Below, in pieces: positions 43,420-51,814 of a DNA stretch of 64,000 nt (its first letter is position 1; every line of letters begins with the position of its first letter). The notes beneath the pieces were generated by a model, which saw only the letters and a list, made by a program, of their open reading frames with translations, was not told the origin of the DNA and searched no databases. The DNA comes from JACCXG01 sp963785755. Lineage in GTDB: Bacteria; Acidobacteriota; Vicinamibacteria; Vicinamibacterales; 2-12-FULL-66-21. A program made the position numbers and the translations under genes. Where the stretch lies: the NCBI GenBank assembly GCA_963785755.1, contig CAWAXG010000033.1:1-64000 (forward strand). The letters are read 5' to 3'.

Positions 43420-44427
43420 TCAGCGAGGGCGTGGTCGTGTCGTGAGCCGCTTCATCATCGCATAAACAATCGGATCGTCATCCGGTCCGTGGAACCTGAA
43501 CGGGTGATGCTGATTCACGGTCTTGCCCATGAATCCCCAGGAGATTCCGTTCGTCACAGCCGTCTCGGCTGCCTTCGCCCCCTGCTCGCCGATCTTGTCG
43601 TCCTCGTTGCAGACGACTGGTTTGCCGTAGTTCTTCAGCGCCGCAGCGCGTTCGGCGATTGCTTCGAGTGGCGTGTTGTTGAAGTGGGGCAGCAGAAAGT
43701 CCGATTCTCGCGCCACCTCGTCCGGAATTCGGCCGTCGCCGAGCCCGCTCGATGACACGAGCAGGCCGGGCGCGGTCTGCTTTGCCAAGCGGATCAGCTC
43801 GACCTGACCTTCGGCGCTCCGGAGCATCGGATGGTCGAATCCCTTGTGTCCGAACTCGTTGGCGATCTCCAGGACGACGTTGGTGAAGCGGTTGTCGCGG
43901 ATCCAGCGTGCGACGTTGGCGACGCCGGCGCGGACGGCGTCCTCGTCGCTCAGCGTCTGATCCTGGCGCTGGTAGAAGCAGCCCAGGATCACGACAGCGC
44001 CGTGTCGATCGGCCGCCTCGATGACGCGCGACACGCGCGCAAGGTACGACTCCCGGAGCGAGCCATCGGGCGCGAACGCCGTGTTCACCGCCCCCTCGTA
44101 CCGCGGATCCCCACCTTGAAGACTGATCGTGAATGCGCGCGCACCCTGCGAGACGTACGCGGGGAGCCTTCTGATGAACGCCCTCGTATTGACGTCCGGA
44201 TCGAAGCCCTTCGGACGCGTTGCATCGTTGGCGTCTTCGAACACCGCATTCACCATGCGGACGTTCATCAACTGTCCCTCTGCTGCCGTGCGCGGGTAGG
44301 TCACCTTTCCGTTCAGCTCCCACGTGGCGCCGGCAATGGCTACCTTGGTGCGCCGGGCTTCGGCGAGCGCGCCTCCTGCCAGAACCGCCGACAAACCCAC
44401 AACCGCGGCGTTCCGCAGCGCGCTCAT
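43420..44427 (-). CDS. Secreted GH-A clan-like glycoside hydrolase
   Basis: 335 residues from ATG 44427, which overlaps the stop of the serine hydrolase gene as ATGA. Signal peptide (residues 1-22). The domain reads as a TIM barrel of cellulase type: WELNGKVTYPRT, NVRMVNAVFED, FIRRLPAYVSQGARAFTISL, AADRHGAVVILGCFYQR, RFTNVVLEIANEFGH (with the Asn-Glu acid), PGLLVSSSGLGD and PVVCNEDDK (candidate nucleophile Glu). The exact GH family cannot be given. Its neighbours, a serine hydrolase and a Gfo/Idh/MocA oxidoreductase, fit glycoside breakdown. Confidence 0.8.
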   Translation of the reverse strand: MSALRNAAVVGLSAVLAGGALAEARRTKVAIAGATWELNGKVTYPRTAAEGQLMNVRMVNAVFEDANDATRPKGFDPDVNTRAFIRRLPAYVSQGARAFTISLQGGDPRYEGAVNTAFAPDGSLRESYLARVSRVIEAADRHGAVVILGCFYQRQDQTLSDEDAVRAGVANVARWIRDNRFTNVVLEIANEFGHKGFDHPMLRSAEGQVELIRLAKQTAPGLLVSSSGLGDGRIPDEVARESDFLLPHFNNTPLEAIAERAAALKNYGKPVVCNEDDKIGEQGAKAAETAVTNGISWGFMGKTVNQHHPFRFHGPDDDPIVYAMMKRLTTRPRPR

Positions 44428-45710
44428 CTGTTCACCGCTGCGATCACAAGCTGCAGCGTCCGCCGCGCAGCCGTGTCCGCGTCGACGGCCGCCTTCCAGT
44501 CCCCTCGCGGAGTGGCGTTCCGGACGGCGTCGGGGTGAGGCTCCATTTCCGTGTTGGCTGGAGCGTACTGGTCATCGCGCCCGCCGAGCTTCCACACGAC
44601 AAGGTCGAGCGACGGCACCACATAGAGGGCGTGGCCACCGGAGCCAAGCTTCCAGTAGGCATCGCGGGGCAGTTCCGGAATCTCGCCGCCCGTGTTGACG
44701 TTGAACTGAAGGCTGTAGGCAAAGTGCGGGTTGTACGGCGATCGCCTCGAGGCATGCCGGACATACCCGGCGGGAACGATCTGCCGATCGCGCCAGCGTC
44801 CTTCGCGAAGCAGCAGATATCCAAATCGGAGCATGTCCGTCGATCGGACCGCGATGCCCCCGCCGCCGGTCATCCGCTCGAGGCGTCCAGGTCCCCGGTA
44901 GCCGAATCCCCAGCGCCCCCAACCGAGCGGTCTGGCGAGATGTTCGTCCACGTAGTCGCGCAGGTCCTGTCCGGTGACGTGACGCAGCACCATCCCGGCG
45001 AGGTGAATAGAGGAGGTCGCGTACGAATATCCCGCTCCTGGTTCACACCAGAGCGTCGAGGCGGTCGTTCGCGTGGTTCCGTCCTGCGCGTCGATTCGGC
45101 CGAGCGCCACCGCGTCGAGACCGGCCTGCCAGCCGTCGGGCCCGACCGGATCGATGGTTGAAGGTTCCCCGCGGACGTACACCGGATTGTTGCCGCGCAC
45201 GCACGCGGTCATGGCGAGGAGCTGTCCCAGCTTGATGTCCGCCTTTCGCGGATCCGTCAATGGGAACGCTTCGGCTGGCAGGTACTTTGGCGTGAAGACT
45301 CTCTGTTCAAGCCCCTCAGGGAACAGGTCAGGGCGCTTGTCGAGGAGTATGCCGACGGCGATGCTCGTCACGCTCTTGCCGCACGACGCCAGGTTCGGCG
45401 TTGCCTCGCGGTGGCCCAATCCGAAGTACCGTTCGTACACGAGCCAGCCGTTGCGTACGACCAGCAGTCCCCCGTTCTTCGAGCTGCCCTTGATGTACTC
45501 GAACGTTTCATCGAGCCCGGCGCGGTCCATTCCCGCCACACGACGCACATCATCCGGTGTCTGCGCGACGCGCCAGCCGCCCTGGGAATCCGGCGGCGGG
45601 AACGTTGTTGCGGACTTCTCCGGCTGCGCAGCGGCTCGTTGGAGACTCGACGCCATCAGCAGCGAGCACGCGCCAGCGAGCATGAATCCGATCGCCGGCC
45701 CGGATTTCAT
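44424..45710 (-). CDS. Beta-lactamase-like serine hydrolase, secreted
   Basis: 428 residues from ATG 45710; the frame is open much further upstream but only this start gives a signal peptide (IGFMLAGACSLLMASS). The hydrolase domain has SCGKSVTS (Ser-x-x-Lys catalytic pair), CEPGAGYSYATSSIHLAGMVL (Tyr motif) and SGGHALYVVPSLDLVVW (HTG-like box), as in class C/esterase-type enzymes. Substrate unknown. It lies 11 nt after the amidohydrolase and overlaps the GH-A-like gene by ATGA, so it belongs to the operon 47086-42040. Confidence 0.9.
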   Translation of the reverse strand: MKSGPAIGFMLAGACSLLMASSLQRAAAQPEKSATTFPPPDSQGGWRVAQTPDDVRRVAGMDRAGLDETFEYIKGSSKNGGLLVVRNGWLVYERYFGLGHREATPNLASCGKSVTSIAVGILLDKRPDLFPEGLEQRVFTPKYLPAEAFPLTDPRKADIKLGQLLAMTACVRGNNPVYVRGEPSTIDPVGPDGWQAGLDAVALGRIDAQDGTTRTTASTLWCEPGAGYSYATSSIHLAGMVLRHVTGQDLRDYVDEHLARPLGWGRWGFGYRGPGRLERMTGGGGIAVRSTDMLRFGYLLLREGRWRDRQIVPAGYVRHASRRSPYNPHFAYSLQFNVNTGGEIPELPRDAYWKLGSGGHALYVVPSLDLVVWKLGGRDDQYAPANTEMEPHPDAVRNATPRGDWKAAVDADTAARRTLQLVIAAVNR

Positions 45711-45721
45711 TCGCGTGGTCT

Positions 45722-47086
45722 TTACCTCGCCGCGAGCTGCTTGTCGATGGAGGCCTTGAGCGACGGCAGGTGCCGCAGCGCGTTCTGATAATAGATCTTG
45801 CGCAGCACCGCGTCGGGCAGCCCGATGCCCGAGATGTTCCACCGGCCGTGTCCGGGGGAGCCGCCCGCCGTCCGGATTTGCGCCGGATGGTAGAAATACT
45901 CGTCGTAGGTCTCGAGATATCTCCAGTGCGGGATCCAGAATTCCTCGGCGCCCCGGCTCGGCGCGCCGTCGGATCCCATCAACACACGGTCCTGGTACTT
46001 GATGAGGAACTCGCGCCAGAAGCGCGGCGCGCGGCCGAGGTCCTGCAGCGTCGCCGAGATCTCGACGTCCGCATTGGGATAGGTGTCGAGGAACCTGGCG
46101 AGCTTCTGCGGGTCGTAGTAGAGCATCGCCAGGTGGGCGTTCACGAAGCGCGTTTTCGGGTGCTTCCGGTGCATGTTCTCGCGCGCCTTCTCGATGACTT
46201 CGTGGCGCGGGCCCTCGACGTAGAGATTCTCGGAGGTGTCGCCCTCTCGCCGCCAGAGCCCGGCTTCGTAGCGCTCGTTCTTCGGGCCGATCGGATAGAA
46301 GCGGCCGATCGAGTCGCTGGTGTGAATCATGATCGGCTTGTTGTATCTGGCGGCCATCGCCCAGATCGGATCGAGCCGCGGATCGTCGCACTGGATGAAA
46401 GTGCCGTCGGGATTCCTGGCAACCTGTCCGAGCGCCTTGGACACCTTCATCCCGAGCGCGCCCGCTTTGAACGCGCGCTCCATCTCGGCCGCGAATTTTT
46501 CCGACCAGCCTGGTTCGTTGATGCCGTCGCTGCTGAACGTGATGAACGTCGCGACGCGATCCTTGTACGGTTCGCCCGCCTTCAGCGCGGCGTCGAGCGT
46601 GGCTCCAGTGCCGCCGTTCAGATTGACGATCGCGCCCATGCCGATCGAATTCAGCAGCGTGATGAAGCTCGGGTACGCCGCCGCGTCCGTCAGCTCTCGC
46701 GCGTGGACGTGGAAATCGATCGCGGGGAACCTGGCTCGCGTGATGTTCGTGCGCGGCAGGCGCAGCAGCGTGAGCGGCATCGGCGGCACGTCCGGTCCGC
46801 TCGTCACCCAGCCCGCCGGCGGCGCCACCGACTCCATCGTCGGCAGGGGAGGAATCCAGACTTCACCTTCCTTGACTCCCGCCGGAGCTCTGGGTTCGAG
46901 CGGCGCATCGGAGCTCGGCGGCTTGCCGGCCCAGCCCTGCGCGGCGCTCCTCCCATCGCGTGACTGGCCCGCGGCGAAGCGCAGCGGTGCTTCGGTAGAT
47001 GGCGCTGCCTGCGAGCTGTTCGAATAGAAAGAAACCCCTGCGACTGCTGCGACGAGCAGCGCCAGAATTGATGACCAGCGGCGCAT
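45722..47086 (-). CDS. Secreted amidohydrolase-2 family protein
   Basis: 454 residues from ATG 47086, with AAAGGAG upstream. Signal peptide (residues 1-28), a Pro/Ser-rich linker, then an amidohydrolase-2 barrel: ARFPAIDFHVHARE (metal HxH), GMKVSKALGQVARN, NKPIMIHTSDS (His), TRFVNAHLAM (His) and RVLMGSDGAPSRG (metal Asp). Such TIM barrels are decarboxylases or hydrolases. First gene of the minus-strand operon that runs to the Gfo/Idh/MocA gene at 42040. A Pro-rich linker of some 90 residues sits before the barrel. Confidence 0.9.
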   Translation of the reverse strand: MRRWSSILALLVAAVAGVSFYSNSSQAAPSTEAPLRFAAGQSRDGRSAAQGWAGKPPSSDAPLEPRAPAGVKEGEVWIPPLPTMESVAPPAGWVTSGPDVPPMPLTLLRLPRTNITRARFPAIDFHVHARELTDAAAYPSFITLLNSIGMGAIVNLNGGTGATLDAALKAGEPYKDRVATFITFSSDGINEPGWSEKFAAEMERAFKAGALGMKVSKALGQVARNPDGTFIQCDDPRLDPIWAMAARYNKPIMIHTSDSIGRFYPIGPKNERYEAGLWRREGDTSENLYVEGPRHEVIEKARENMHRKHPKTRFVNAHLAMLYYDPQKLARFLDTYPNADVEISATLQDLGRAPRFWREFLIKYQDRVLMGSDGAPSRGAEEFWIPHWRYLETYDEYFYHPAQIRTAGGSPGHGRWNISGIGLPDAVLRKIYYQNALRHLPSLKASIDKQLAAR

Positions 47087-47197
47087 GACCGGAGCTCCTT
47101 TCGGAAGACCCATCCCGAGCGCACCTCGGGACGGCTGCAGACGCATCGTAACGCTTGTCGCGAAGGCCTGAGAACCAGCTGGCGATATGCTGAGTCC

Positions 47198-47620
47198 ATG
47201 CAGGACTTCGCACCCGACAGTTTCGACTGGGTTGCCGCTCAATCCAAGTGCAGTGCCGCATCGATGTTCGACGAGCTCGAAAGCGGCGTGAAGGAAGACG
47301 TTCAGCGCCGCAACAGCTTGCCCGATCGAGACGATGGGTGGAAGTTCGAATTCCAGGAGGACGACGAGGGGTATGAGGTGACGCGGCTTGCGACCGGATT
47401 CACAGCGCCACGCGTCGACGCCGCGGTGCGGTTCGAGCTCGCCGGGCGGCGTATTCACGTCCGCGGGGATGGCCTCGACCTGGACATCACGGCGGTAGTC
47501 GTTCTCGATTCCGCCGGTGTGTGCCGGTTCGTGGTGGGAGAAGTAATGTACGGCTCGTGGGAGATCCGGCGCATGGCGCTCGAACAGCTGTTCTTCGAGG
47601 AGCCGGAAGGGACCGACTGA
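47198..47620 (+). CDS. Hypothetical cytoplasmic protein
   Basis: 140 residues from ATG 47198, no signal peptide. Acidic, with a predicted helical start (DWVAAQSKCSAASMFDELESGVKEDVQRRN) and a beta-rich second half (GWKFEFQEDDEGYEVTRL, VRFELAGRRIHVRG, LDITAVVVLDSAGVCRFVVGE). I do not recognise it. It ends 3 nt before the outer-membrane protein gene and may be the first gene of the copper/redox group. Confidence 0.7.
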   Translation: MQDFAPDSFDWVAAQSKCSAASMFDELESGVKEDVQRRNSLPDRDDGWKFEFQEDDEGYEVTRLATGFTAPRVDAAVRFELAGRRIHVRGDGLDLDITAVVVLDSAGVCRFVVGEVMYGSWEIRRMALEQLFFEEPEGTD

Positions 47621-47623
47621 TTC

Positions 47624-48952
47624 GTGCGGGCGACACTGTTCATGGCGGTCGTCCTTGCGACCTCGGCGCCGGCGATTGCGCAGCACACACACAATCCGGA
47701 GCCTGCTTCACCGCAGCATCAGCATGCCCCGGAACCGTCCGACACACTGTTTCCGGCGCGCGAGGCCTCCGGTACGTCGTGGCTGCCGGACGCCACGCCC
47801 ATGTACGCCGTGCACCGCAGCTGGCGCGGCTGGTCCGTGATGCTGCACGGCAACCTCTTCGCGCAGTTCCTCTATGAGCCGGGCGAGCGCCATCGGACCG
47901 GCGGCTTCAGCACCCATCAATTCAGCAGCACCAACTGGGGGATGGTGATGGCGCGCCGGCGCGTCGGCGCCGGGCGGGTGGGACTGCGGGCCATGGTCAG
48001 CTCCGAGCCGTGGACAGTTCCGGGATGCGGATATTTGAGCTACCTCGCGACCGGAGAAACCTGCGAGGGAGACGGCATCCACGATCGTCAGCACCCGCAC
48101 GAGCTCATGATGGAGCTGGCCGCCGACTACGACCGTCCGTTGCGCGGCTCGCTGCGGTGGCAGGTGTACGGCGGCCTCTCCGGCGAGCCGGCGCTCGGGC
48201 CGCCGGGCTTTCCGCATCGCGCCTCGGCCATGCCGAATCCCATTGCGCCCATCTCGCATCATTGGATCGATGCGACACACGTCACCTTCGGCTTGATCAC
48301 GACGGGCATCTCGGATCGGCGATGGAAGGCGGAAGCGTCGGTCTTCAACGCTCGCGAGCCGGATGAGAATCGAGCCGATCTCGATCTCGGGCCGCTGGAC
48401 TCGATTTCAGGCCGCGTGACGTTCCTGCCGACGGACCGGCTCTCGCTCCAGATCTCGGCGGGACATCTGCACCATGCGGAGGCCGAGTTCGCGTCGGCGC
48501 CGCGGACGTCGATCGACCGGTTGTCTGCCTCGGCGGCTTACGAGCGGGCGCTGAACGGCGGAGGCATGTGGTCGACGACGATCGCCTATGGCGTCAACTC
48601 CGCGCGGGAGATCGTGGTGGTCGATGTCCTCGATGCCGCGACGCAGGCGCTGATGCTCGAGAGCAGTCTCACGCTGCGCGATCGGCACACGTGGTTCGGC
48701 AGAGCGGAGATCGTCGAAAAGCCGGCGCACGACCTGCACGCGCACGAGTTCGGGACCGCCGTATTCACCGTCGGAAAGCTGCAGGCAGGATACGTCCGTC
48801 ACTTCGGGTCCTGGAAAGGCCTGGTCCCCGGCATCGGCCTGATGGGGTCCCTCAGCCTGGTTCCTCCGAAGCTCGAGTCCCGCTACGGCGGGCGTGTCGC
48901 TCCCGGATTCGGGGTGTTTTTCAACATCAGACCGTCTCGTCACTCAATGTAA
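47624..48952 (+). CDS. Outer-membrane barrel protein of copper-locus type
   Basis: 442 residues from GTG 47624 (ATG 47642 possible). A signal peptide is followed by a His-rich stretch (QHTHNPEP, QHQHAPEP), then EASGTSWLPDATPMYAVH, MVMARRRVGAGRVGLRAMVSSEPW, HDRQHPHELMMELAADYDRPL, PGFPHRASAMPNP and HHWIDATHVTFGLITTG, and closes with alternating strands to a final GVFFNI. This is the pattern of a family often found next to copper-resistance genes. It is probably a porin-like barrel; the His-rich N-terminus may bind copper. A CuA-type protein is encoded 1.2 kb downstream. Confidence 0.8.
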   Translation: MRATLFMAVVLATSAPAIAQHTHNPEPASPQHQHAPEPSDTLFPAREASGTSWLPDATPMYAVHRSWRGWSVMLHGNLFAQFLYEPGERHRTGGFSTHQFSSTNWGMVMARRRVGAGRVGLRAMVSSEPWTVPGCGYLSYLATGETCEGDGIHDRQHPHELMMELAADYDRPLRGSLRWQVYGGLSGEPALGPPGFPHRASAMPNPIAPISHHWIDATHVTFGLITTGISDRRWKAEASVFNAREPDENRADLDLGPLDSISGRVTFLPTDRLSLQISAGHLHHAEAEFASAPRTSIDRLSASAAYERALNGGGMWSTTIAYGVNSAREIVVVDVLDAATQALMLESSLTLRDRHTWFGRAEIVEKPAHDLHAHEFGTAVFTVGKLQAGYVRHFGSWKGLVPGIGLMGSLSLVPPKLESRYGGRVAPGFGVFFNIRPSRHSM

Positions 48953-49000
48953 AGCGAAGGCATTCAGGCCGGACATCGGCGCTCGGGCTCCAGTCCGGGG

Positions 49001-49029
49001 TTGACGGCCCGACCGCAAGAGTATATTTA
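49001..49029 (+). promoter_or_regulatory. Promoter of the porin-CuA-dihaem operon
   Basis: TTGACG at 49001-49006 is followed by an AT-rich run; TATTTA at 49024-49029 gives a 17-nt spacer, TATATT at 49022 a 15-nt one. The AT-rich run 49021-49060 contrasts strongly with the surroundings. The ATG at 49058 has no Shine-Dalgarno. Confidence 0.6.
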
Positions 49030-49057
49030 TATGACTCAAAATCTCATTTTTGATTAT

Positions 49058-50179
49058 ATGAAGCACCGGATTCTCGCCATTTCCCTGCTGTTTTCCATCG
49101 AATCCTCTATCGCCAGCGCTCAATCGGGCGACTCGGGGCCGCGGACCGGACCGATTTCGGGCTACATGGAGCTCCACCTGAACCGGCCCGATGACGCCCC
49201 GGCGATCCTCGACTTCCACCGGTTCGTCCTCCTGCTCAGCCACCGGTTCTCGGACCGCATCAGGTTCGTCGGGGAACTCGAGCTCGAACACGCGTTCGTC
49301 GAAGGGCTCGAGGAGTCGGGCGAACTGGAGCTGGAACAGGCCTACCTCGATTTTCTGATCTCCCGGTCCTTCAACCTGCGGACGGGGATGGTGCTGGTCC
49401 CGATCGGCATCATCAACGAACGGCACGAGCCGCCGGTGTTTCAGGGAGTGGAGCGGCCATTCGTGGACACCGTGATTGTGCCGACGACCTGGTTCGAGGT
49501 TGGCGCGGGGATTCACGGAGAGATCGGCGAAGGCTGGCGCTACCGGGGGTATGTGCTGGCGCCGCTCAACGCGCTGGAGTTCACGGCGGAGGAGGGGATC
49601 CGGGAAGGCCGGCAGAAAGGGTCCGAGGCAAACATCCGCAACCCCGCATACACGGGCCGCCTGGAGTATCTGGGAGTGCCCGGTCTTCAGCTGGGCGTGA
49701 GCGGCTGGCGCGGGAACTCCAGCTTCGCGGTTCCGCGGATCCATACGTCGGTGTGGCTCGCCGAAGCCGACGCGCGTTACCGCGCCGGCCGCACCGAGCT
49801 GCGCGCCCAGTACGCGCATGTGGGAATCACCGACGCGGCGGCGTTGAACGACGCGATCGAGCGAAACACGGGTGTGTCGCCGAACGTCGCGAGCGAGCTG
49901 CGCGGGTTCTATCTCGAGGGTGCCTATCGCGTCTGGAATGGCGGTCCCGCGAAGGATCTCGCCGTCTTCACGCGCTACGAGAACTTCGACACGCAGTTCC
50001 GCATGCCGGCCGGCTTCCTGCCACTCGAGGAATTCGATCGCACGGCCTGGATCACCGGCGCGACCTACTACCCGGATCCCGACGTTGCCGTGAAGGTCGA
50101 CTACACCGTCCTGAAGAACAGGAGTGGCTTTATCCGTGCCCCCCGGAGTCTGAACATCGGGATCGGCTGGTGGTTCTAG
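49058..50179 (+). CDS. Outer-membrane porin (phosphate-selective porin-like)
   Basis: 373 residues from ATG 49058 (an in-frame ATG at 49031 would spoil the signal). Signal peptide KHRILAISLLFSIESSIASA. The barrel has the marks of the O/P-porin type: ISGYMELHLNRPDD, IRFVGELELEHAFVEGLEE, LELEQAYLDFLISRSFNLRTGMVLVPIGIINERHEPP, TTWFEVGAGIHGEIG, GRLEYLGVPGLQLGVSGW and a C-terminal LNIGIGWWF with the aromatic last residue. It lets small solutes through the outer membrane. First gene of an operon with the CuA protein (8 nt) and the di-haem protein (1 nt). Confidence 0.88.
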   Translation: MKHRILAISLLFSIESSIASAQSGDSGPRTGPISGYMELHLNRPDDAPAILDFHRFVLLLSHRFSDRIRFVGELELEHAFVEGLEESGELELEQAYLDFLISRSFNLRTGMVLVPIGIINERHEPPVFQGVERPFVDTVIVPTTWFEVGAGIHGEIGEGWRYRGYVLAPLNALEFTAEEGIREGRQKGSEANIRNPAYTGRLEYLGVPGLQLGVSGWRGNSSFAVPRIHTSVWLAEADARYRAGRTELRAQYAHVGITDAAALNDAIERNTGVSPNVASELRGFYLEGAYRVWNGGPAKDLAVFTRYENFDTQFRMPAGFLPLEEFDRTAWITGATYYPDPDVAVKVDYTVLKNRSGFIRAPRSLNIGIGWWF

Positions 50180-50187
50180 GAGGTTTC

Positions 50188-50556
50188 ATGAGTGTGTTTC
50201 CAGCCGCGGCGGGGCTGACCGTGGTGTTGATCGTCGTGACCGGAACGGTTCAGCAGCCGGCTTCCCCTCGGCAAGTAACGATCGAGGCCGAACGCTTCAG
50301 CTTTTCGCCATCGCGCATCAAGGTCGCCGTTGGCGAAGAGATCGAGATTCGGCTCAAGAGCGCCGATACCTCCCACGGTTTCACGGTCGAAGGCACCGAC
50401 ATCAACGTCGCCATTCCCAAGCGCGGGCACGGTGAGGCGGTGATCCGCTACGTCGCGCAAAGTGCCGGGCGCTTCGCCTTCGAGTGCAACCGCATGTGCG
50501 GGGCGGGGCATCACTTCATGCGGGGCGAGATTGTCGTCGAACCCAAGGAGCCGTGA
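50188..50556 (+). CDS. Stand-alone CuA-type cupredoxin
   Basis: 122 residues from ATG 50188 with TAGGAGG upstream. A short N-terminal hydrophobic stretch (VVLIVVTG) is signal or anchor. The cupredoxin domain (VTIEAERFSFSPSRIKVAVGEEIEIRL) ends with His63 in SHGF and the motif C-NRM-C-GAG-H-HF-M at 100-111: CxxxCxxxHxxM is the exact CuA pattern of cytochrome oxidase subunit II and nitrous oxide reductase. Neither oxidase nor reductase subunits are encoded nearby. It should carry electrons in the periplasm, for which the di-haem protein 1 nt downstream is an obvious partner. Confidence 0.92.
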   Translation: MSVFPAAAGLTVVLIVVTGTVQQPASPRQVTIEAERFSFSPSRIKVAVGEEIEIRLKSADTSHGFTVEGTDINVAIPKRGHGEAVIRYVAQSAGRFAFECNRMCGAGHHFMRGEIVVEPKEP

Positions 50557-50557
50557 C

Positions 50558-51748
50558 GTGAACAAAAGCACCAGGCTCGCGGCCCTGATCTGCGCCGCGT
50601 CAGTCTTCACGATCGCGTTCGTGGTTCGCGCCCAGGACCGGCCTCCAGGCGCCGGCGGCCCGATTCAAGGGCTCACACCGCGGGAGTTCTCCGAGTTCCG
50701 CCTCGGGTTGGACGACTTTCTCGAGGTGGAAACCGCTGAAGAAGGGCTCGGTCCCGCATTCAACGCCACGAGCTGCGCCGTCTGTCACAACGTGCCGGCG
50801 ATCGGCGGCGGCGGACTGATCCTGGAAGTCCGCGCCGGGTACCGCGATGAATCCGGTGCGTTCCGCACGTTCGATCCGAGCGGCGAGACCCTGATGCATC
50901 TCTTCTCGACGCCGACGCACGGGTGCCAGCCCGGGATCCCGTCGCAGGCCACGATCGTGGCCCGCCGCGCACCGATTCCCCTCTTCGGCGCCGGACTGGT
51001 CGAGGCGATTCCGGACGAGACCCTGCTCGCGCTCGAGGATCCGGTCGACCGGGATCGCGACGGGATCAGCGGGCGCGCCGCGATTATTCGTGATGCCGAC
51101 ACCCGCGAGAATCGCGTGGGCCGCTTCGGATGGAAGGCGCAGCACGCGACGCTGATCTCGTTCGGCGCCGATGCTTATCGCAACGAGATGGGCATCACCA
51201 ACGATCTGTTCCCGACGGAAGTGGCCTTCGGGATCCGGCCCGAGCAGATTCGTTCGTGCGATCCGATGCCCGATCCGGAGGACGTGGCCGATCGTCAGAC
51301 CGGCCGCCGCGGCATCGACAACTTCGCGTCGTTCATGCGCTTCCTGGCGCCGCTGCCGCCCGGAGACACGGGCCCGAGGGAAATCGCCGGTGAAGGCTTC
51401 TTCCAGACGGTGGGCTGCGCCAGCTGCCACGTCCCGGTGCTGCGGACCGGTCCCAGCTCGAGTCCGCCGTTCAACCGGCAGCCGGTGCGGCTGTTCTCCG
51501 ACCTGCTGCTCCACGACATCGACACCGGCGACGGAATCCCGCAGGGGGCAGCGACAGATCGTGAGATCCGGACCCCGGCGCTCTGGGGTCTGCGCTTCCG
51601 GCGGCCGCTTCTGCACGATGGAAGCGCCGTCACCATCGAAGACGCCATCCGCCGGCACGGCGGCGAGGCAGAGCGAGCGCGCCGTCTGTTCGATGGCCTG
51701 GATGAAGCGGCGAGGCAGAGCCTGTTGGCCTTTCTGCGCTCGCTGTAG
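50558..51748 (+). CDS. Di-haem oxidoreductase, putative peroxidase (DHOR family)
   Basis: 396 residues from GTG 50558, preceded by AAGGAG and one base after the previous stop. Signal peptide (residues 5-25). Two CxxCH haem c sites are seen: SCAVCHNVPAIGGGG at 73-77 and GCASCHVPVL at about 288. Other family marks: GTxR-like RRGIDNFASFMRFLAPLP, RVGRFGWKAQHATLISF, RTPALWGLRFRRPLLHDGSAVTIEDAIRRHGGEAERARRLF. These proteins resemble thiol-oxidoreductase-like cytochromes with a peroxidase fold. It likely works with the CuA protein upstream. Confidence 0.9.
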   Translation: MNKSTRLAALICAASVFTIAFVVRAQDRPPGAGGPIQGLTPREFSEFRLGLDDFLEVETAEEGLGPAFNATSCAVCHNVPAIGGGGLILEVRAGYRDESGAFRTFDPSGETLMHLFSTPTHGCQPGIPSQATIVARRAPIPLFGAGLVEAIPDETLLALEDPVDRDRDGISGRAAIIRDADTRENRVGRFGWKAQHATLISFGADAYRNEMGITNDLFPTEVAFGIRPEQIRSCDPMPDPEDVADRQTGRRGIDNFASFMRFLAPLPPGDTGPREIAGEGFFQTVGCASCHVPVLRTGPSSSPPFNRQPVRLFSDLLLHDIDTGDGIPQGAATDREIRTPALWGLRFRRPLLHDGSAVTIEDAIRRHGGEAERARRLFDGLDEAARQSLLAFLRSL

Positions 51749-51814
51749 AGCCGCCTTTTCAAGGGACAGAGGGCGGCCAGCACCCACCCGGCTTCGGCGT
51801 AAGATGGGGGCAGC

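Noticed and set aside
50188..50556. Cytochrome c oxidase subunit II
   Set aside because: It has the CuA motif but is short, lacks the two-helix hairpin, and no subunit I or III genes are near.
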